11,077 nt of DNA. Origin: Motiliproteus sp048265065. GTDB lineage: Bacteria > Pseudomonadota > Gammaproteobacteria > Pseudomonadales > Balneatricaceae. This document shows, in pieces, positions 8,185-11,077 of the stretch (positions within the stretch are counted from its first letter, which is position 1; each line of letters starts with the position of its first letter). Location of the stretch: positions 1-11,077 of the forward strand of contig JBLXCH010000109.1 in the NCBI GenBank assembly GCA_048265065.1, given 5' to 3'. The notes under the pieces are model-generated. The model saw nothing but the letters and a program-made list of their open reading frames with translations. It was not told where the DNA came from and made no database searches. A program made the translations under genes and the position numbers.

Positions 8185-8190
8185 CCCTTA
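8175..8190 (+). repeat. 16-base perfect palindrome over the rpsL stop codon
   Basis: TAAGGGTTAACCCTTA is a perfect palindrome that includes the last codons and the TAA (8182-8184) of rpsL. As RNA it can form a 6-bp stem (TAAGGG with CCCTTA) with a TTAA loop. No T run follows, so it is not a terminator by the usual criteria. It could affect termination of translation or mRNA decay in the rpsL-rpsG spacer, or be chance. Confidence 0.5.
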
Positions 8191-8219
8191 ACGTAAGTGC
8201 TAAACGTACTGTTGTTGCT

Positions 8220-8262
8220 GTTACTGTTTAAGTAGTCACTAGAAGTAGTTACTAAGTAAATA
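8220..8262 (+). repeat. Degenerate 13-15 base tandem repeats in the rpsL-rpsG gap
   Basis: Three adjacent units begin GTTACT (8220), GTCACT (8235) and GTTACT (8248), and the first two end AAGTA. The clearest pair is AAGTAGTCACTAG (8230-8242) followed directly by AAGTAGTTACTAAG (8243-8256). Each of these contains a small palindrome TAGTNACTA (8233-8241 and 8246-8254), 13 bases apart. A more distant related unit may start at GTACTG (8206). The stretch is AT-rich and non-coding. It may be a product of replication slippage or a paired protein-binding site. Confidence 0.4.
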
Positions 8263-8281
8263 AGCTACATCGATAAGAGTA

Positions 8282-8359
8282 AGGTCAGGTGCCCGCGAGC
8301 ATTGTTCTGTTTTATACAGCCGGTATTGCGAGAGTTATCCTGAACGAACCTGAAGACCT
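8282..8359 (+). promoter_or_regulatory. Possible S7 autoregulatory RNA structure upstream of rpsG
   Basis: AGGTCAGGT (8282-8290) can pair with ACCTGAAGACCT (8348-8359) as nine pairs with a three-base bulge, enclosing about 57 bases. Inside is a small hairpin CTGT/ACAG (8307-8310 and 8316-8319). The structure ends eight bases before the rpsG ribosome binding site. In E. coli, S7 represses its own operon by binding folded mRNA in the rpsL-rpsG spacer, a mimic of its 16S rRNA site. The position and closed architecture here fit that role, but I cannot show that the S7 contact elements are conserved. Confidence 0.45.
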
Positions 8360-8379
8360 ATTAATTAAAGGGGCTTATC

Positions 8380-8850
8380 ATGCCTAGAAGAAGAGTTGTC
8401 GCCAAACGCGAAGTTTTGCCAGATCCTAAGTTTGGGAATCAAGTATTGGCAAAATTCATGAACCACGTAATGATCAGTGGTAAAAAATCAGTTGCCGAGA
8501 GCATTGTTTACGGCGCTTTGGACAAAGTCCAAGAGCGTACCGGCAAAGATCCTCTGGATGTATTCACCCAAGCGTTAGAGTCTGTTCAGCCTATGGTTGA
8601 GGTTAAAGCTCGTCGTGTTGGTGGTGCTACCTATCAAGTACCTGTAGAAGTTCGTCCTGCACGTCGTAACGCCCTAGCTATGCGCTGGTTGGTAGATGCG
8701 GCACGTAAGCGTGGTGAGAAATCAATGGCTTTACGTCTTGCTGGTGAAATGGCAGACGCAGCTGAAGGTCGTGGCGCTGCTGTTAAGAAGCGTGAAGACG
8801 TTCACCGTATGGCTGAAGCGAACAAAGCTTTCTCTCACTATCGCTTCTAA
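8380..8850 (+). CDS. rpsG: 30S ribosomal protein S7
   Basis: S7 is a primary binder of the 16S rRNA 3' major domain; it starts assembly of the 30S head and sits near the E and P sites. It has 156 residues, the usual length (E. coli B has 156, K-12 a longer form). The N-terminus MPRRRVVAKREVLPDPKFGN and the segment around KFMNHVMISGKKSVAESI match the family signature. The RNA-binding beta-hairpin region (about 75-103, VKARRVGGATYQVPVEVRPA) is complete, and the C-terminus ends FSHYRF. AAAGGGG (8367-8373) six bases before the ATG is a strong ribosome binding site. In E. coli, S7 is the translational repressor of this operon; the 195-base spacer before it is longer than the roughly 100 bases in E. 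coli. The gene lies 20 bases upstream of fusA. Confidence 0.99.
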   Translation: MPRRRVVAKREVLPDPKFGNQVLAKFMNHVMISGKKSVAESIVYGALDKVQERTGKDPLDVFTQALESVQPMVEVKARRVGGATYQVPVEVRPARRNALAMRWLVDAARKRGEKSMALRLAGEMADAAEGRGAAVKKREDVHRMAEANKAFSHYRF

Positions 8851-8858
8851 ATCTACGC

Positions 8859-8863
8859 AAGGA
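8859..8863 (+). promoter_or_regulatory. Ribosome binding site fixing the GTG start of fusA
   Basis: AAGGA lies seven bases before GTG at 8871. No in-frame ATG occurs near the conserved N-terminus, and the next methionine codon falls after the P-loop, so this site and the GTG decide the start. Confidence 0.85.
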
Positions 8864-8870
8864 CTAGGCT

Positions 8871-10967
8871 GTGGCTCGTAAGACTCCGATCAACAGATAC
8901 CGCAATATTGGTATCTGTGCTCACGTTGACGCTGGTAAAACAACGACTACCGAGCGTGTACTGTTCTATACCGGTCTTTCTCATAAGATCGGTGAGGTTC
9001 ATGATGGTGCAGCCACCATGGACTGGATGGAGCAGGAACAAGAGCGAGGTATTACCATTACCTCTGCTGCGACAACGTGTTTCTGGGCCGGTATGAGCCA
9101 ACAGTTTGATCAGCACCGCATTAACATCATCGATACACCAGGGCACGTTGACTTCACTATTGAAGTTGAACGTTCTTTGCGTGTATTGGATGGTGCTATT
9201 GTTGTGCTCTGTGCATCATCAGGTGTACAGCCGCAGACGGAAACTGTTTGGCGTCAAGCCAATAAGTATGAAGTTCCTCGTATGGTTTTCGTTAACAAAA
9301 TGGACCGTGCGGGTGCGGACTTCTTTATGGTTGTTGACCAGTTGAAGGATCGTCTTGGCGCAAATGCTGTGCCTATTAATTTCCCCATTGGTGCTGAGGA
9401 AAATTTCAAAGGGGTTGTTGACCTTGTGAAAATGAAGTCAATTCTTTGGAACGAAGACGACCAAGGAATGACTTACAGTGAAGAAGAAATTCCAGCTGAT
9501 CTTCTTGAGATGGCGGAATCACTTCGTGAGCAGATGATTGAAGCTGCCGCAGAAGCAACAGAAGAACTCATGGATAAGTACCTTGAAGAAGGTGAACTTT
9601 CCACAGAAGAGATTAAACAAGGTTTACGTTTACGGACGTTAGCCAATGAAGTCGTACTTATGCAGTGCGGTTCGGCCTTTAAAAATAAAGGTGTTCAAGC
9701 GGTATTAGACGCTGTTATCGAGTACATGCCATCACCGGTCGAAGTTAAAGCGATCGAAGGTACCTTAGACGATGCCGCAGAAACCGTTGCAAGCCGAGAA
9801 GCTGATGATCAAGCGCCTTTTGCTGCATTGGCATTTAAAATTGCAACCGACCCCTTTGTCGGCACGCTGACATTTATCCGTGTTTATTCCGGAACCTTAA
9901 AATCGGGTGATAGCGTTTATAACTCGGTCAAGCAGAAAAAAGAACGGGTTGGTCGTATGGTGCAAATGCACGCCAACAACCGTGAAGAAATTAAAGAAGT
10001 ATTGGCGGGTGACATCGCAGCTACCATTGGTATGAAAGATGTGACCACCGGCGATACGCTCTGTGATCCTGACAACAAAATTGTTCTTGAGCGAATGGAG
10101 TTTCCGGAACCGGTTATTTCGGTTGCTGTTGAACCTCGCTCACAAGCAGATCAAGAAAAGATGGGTATTGCGCTTGGTAAGTTAGCGCAAGAAGATCCGT
10201 CCTTCCGTGTAGAAACGGATGAAGAGTCTGGACAAACCATTATTTCGGGTATGGGTGAATTACACCTTGATATCCTTGTTGATCGTATGAAGCGCGAGTT
10301 TAAAGTAGAGGCTAACGTTGGTAAGCCACGCGTTTCTTACCGTGAAAAAATTCGTAAGACTGTGGATGCAAACCATAAATTTGTACGTCAGTCTGGTGGT
10401 CGTGGGCAATATGGCCACGTAGTCATTGAATTCTCACCATCCGATGACGATGGTCTAGAATTTGTGAATGAGATTGTTGGTGGTGTGATTCCAAAGGAAT
10501 ACATCCCCGCTATTGAAAAAGGCATAGAAGAGCAGATGTTGAACGGTGTTATTGCCGGTTACCCTTTGCTCGGCTTGAAGGCACGTCTGTATGACGGTTC
10601 TTTCCATGATGTGGATTCGAACGAAATGGCCTTTAAAATTGCTGCTTCTCAAGCATTAAAAGTTTATGCGCAGGAAGCTAGCCCTTGTCTTCTGGAGCCT
10701 GTGATGAAAGTCGAGGTTGTAACTCCAGAAGAATATATGGGTGATGTTATGGGTGACTTAAACCGTCGCCGCGGTCTGGTACAAGGTATGGATGATACGC
10801 CTTCGGGTAAAGTGATTCGTGCTGAAGTGCCGTTGGGTGAAATGTTTGGTTATGCCACTGACTTGCGTTCAGCGAGCCAAGGGCGTGCAACATTCACCAT
10901 GGAGTTTGAAAAGTATGCCGAAGCTCCACAAAATATCGCCGATGCAGTTACAAATGCTGAAGGTTAA
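8871..10967 (+). CDS. fusA: Translation elongation factor G
   Basis: EF-G is the GTPase that drives translocation of tRNA and mRNA through the ribosome and, with RRF, splits ribosomes after termination. It has 698 residues (E. coli 704). The G domain shows the P loop AHVDAGKT (17-24), switch I RGITIT (59-64), DTPGH (88-92) and NKMD (142-145). Domains II and III follow (roughly 300-480). Domain IV starts near 483, contains SGGRGQYGHV (Q513) and carries the tip loop with H579 in SFHDVDSNE. Domain V carries the GDLNRRRG stretch. The start is GTG, supported by AAGGA seven bases upstream and the family N-terminus MARKTPINRYRNIGICAH. All catalytic elements are present, so it is the canonical housekeeping form. 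It is 20 bases from rpsG and 32 bases before tuf with no terminator between, so cotranscription is expected. Confidence 0.99.
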   Translation: MARKTPINRYRNIGICAHVDAGKTTTTERVLFYTGLSHKIGEVHDGAATMDWMEQEQERGITITSAATTCFWAGMSQQFDQHRINIIDTPGHVDFTIEVERSLRVLDGAIVVLCASSGVQPQTETVWRQANKYEVPRMVFVNKMDRAGADFFMVVDQLKDRLGANAVPINFPIGAEENFKGVVDLVKMKSILWNEDDQGMTYSEEEIPADLLEMAESLREQMIEAAAEATEELMDKYLEEGELSTEEIKQGLRLRTLANEVVLMQCGSAFKNKGVQAVLDAVIEYMPSPVEVKAIEGTLDDAAETVASREADDQAPFAALAFKIATDPFVGTLTFIRVYSGTLKSGDSVYNSVKQKKERVGRMVQMHANNREEIKEVLAGDIAATIGMKDVTTGDTLCDPDNKIVLERMEFPEPVISVAVEPRSQADQEKMGIALGKLAQEDPSFRVETDEESGQTIISGMGELHLDILVDRMKREFKVEANVGKPRVSYREKIRKTVDANHKFVRQSGGRGQYGHVVIEFSPSDDDGLEFVNEIVGGVIPKEYIPAIEKGIEEQMLNGVIAGYPLLGLKARLYDGSFHDVDSNEMAFKIAASQALKVYAQEASPCLLEPVMKVEVVTPEEYMGDVMGDLNRRRGLVQGMDDTPSGKVIRAEVPLGEMFGYATDLRSASQGRATFTMEFEKYAEAPQNIADAVTNAEG

Positions 10968-10984
10968 TTTTAAACGCCAATTTT

Positions 10985-10990
10985 AAGAGG
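10985..10990 (+). promoter_or_regulatory. Ribosome binding site fixing the GTG start of tuf
   Basis: AAGAGG lies nine bases before GTG at 11000. The 32-base gap also contains AATTTTAA twice (10966-10973 and 10979-10986), 13 bases apart; this is probably only AT-rich spacer. No hairpin or terminator is seen in the gap. Confidence 0.75.
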
Positions 10991-10999
10991 TTCATCGCC

Positions 11000-11077
11000 G
11001 TGGCAAAAGGAACATTTGAACGTACAAAACCGCATGTCAACGTAGGCACAATTGGTCACGTTGACCATGGTAAAACA
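11000..11077 (+). CDS. tuf: Elongation factor Tu, 3'-truncated by window edge
   Basis: Only 26 codons are visible: GTG then AKGTFERTKPHVNVGTIG, followed by HVDHGKT, the start of the EF-Tu P loop (GHVDHGKT). EF-Tu carries aminoacyl-tRNA to the ribosome as a GTP complex. The N-terminus is diagnostic of EF-Tu and distinct from EF-G, IF2 and SelB. The GTG start is the same as in E. coli tuf genes. The position after fusA makes it the tufA-type copy of the str operon; whether a second tuf copy exists cannot be told from this window. Confidence 0.97.
   Translation, partial: MAKGTFERTKPHVNVGTIGHVDHGKT

Noticed and set aside
1..11077. CRISPR arrays, insertion sequences, tRNA genes, attachment sites or a new defence-type system
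   Set aside because: I saw no regular spaced repeats, transposase frames, cloverleaf sequences or accessory genes. Every sizeable open region is accounted for by core transcription and translation genes.

Overview
This window is the junction of two core gene-expression operons of a gammaproteobacterium. In order, all on the + strand, it holds the 3' four-fifths of rpoB, complete rpoC, rpsL, rpsG and fusA, and the first 26 codons of tuf. Base composition is moderate (G+C in the 40s by eye) and codon use is even along the window. There is no sign of insertion sequences, prophage, CRISPR arrays, tRNA or rRNA genes, frameshifts or foreign DNA.

Organism: RpoC carries the large insertion in its trigger loop (SI3) that is typical of gammaproteobacteria. 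The beta subunit reads closer to Pseudomonas and marine Oceanospirillales-type proteins than to Escherichia coli. The direct order rpoB-rpoC-rpsL-rpsG-fusA-tuf is also the Pseudomonas/Oceanospirillales arrangement; in E. coli the rpoBC and str operons are far apart. A marine Oceanospirillales-like species (Marinomonas or a relative) fits, but I cannot fix the genus from sequence alone.

Layout: rpoB (cut by the left edge, frame open to base 2) ends at 3352. An 80-base gap holds a strong two-part stem-loop. rpoC spans 3433-7650. The next gap (7651-7809) is the most structured stretch: a long imperfect hairpin, then a near-consensus sigma70 promoter (TTGACT, 17 bases, TAAAAT) with a GC-rich discriminator, then a terminator-like hairpin with a short T tract that would lie just inside the new transcript, then a small AT hairpin before rpsL. 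rpsL spans 7810-8184. A 195-base gap before rpsG holds a 16-base palindrome at the rpsL stop, a run of degenerate 13-15 base repeats, and a long-range stem that may be the S7 autoregulatory site. rpsG (8380-8850), fusA (8871-10967) and tuf (from 11000) follow with short gaps and good ribosome binding sites.

Function: the genes supply the two catalytic subunits of RNA polymerase, two small-subunit ribosomal proteins (S12 at the decoding centre, S7 as a head assembly primary binder) and the two GTPase elongation factors. No previously undescribed system is visible in the coding parts. What deserves a second look is the regulatory structure of the three larger gaps.
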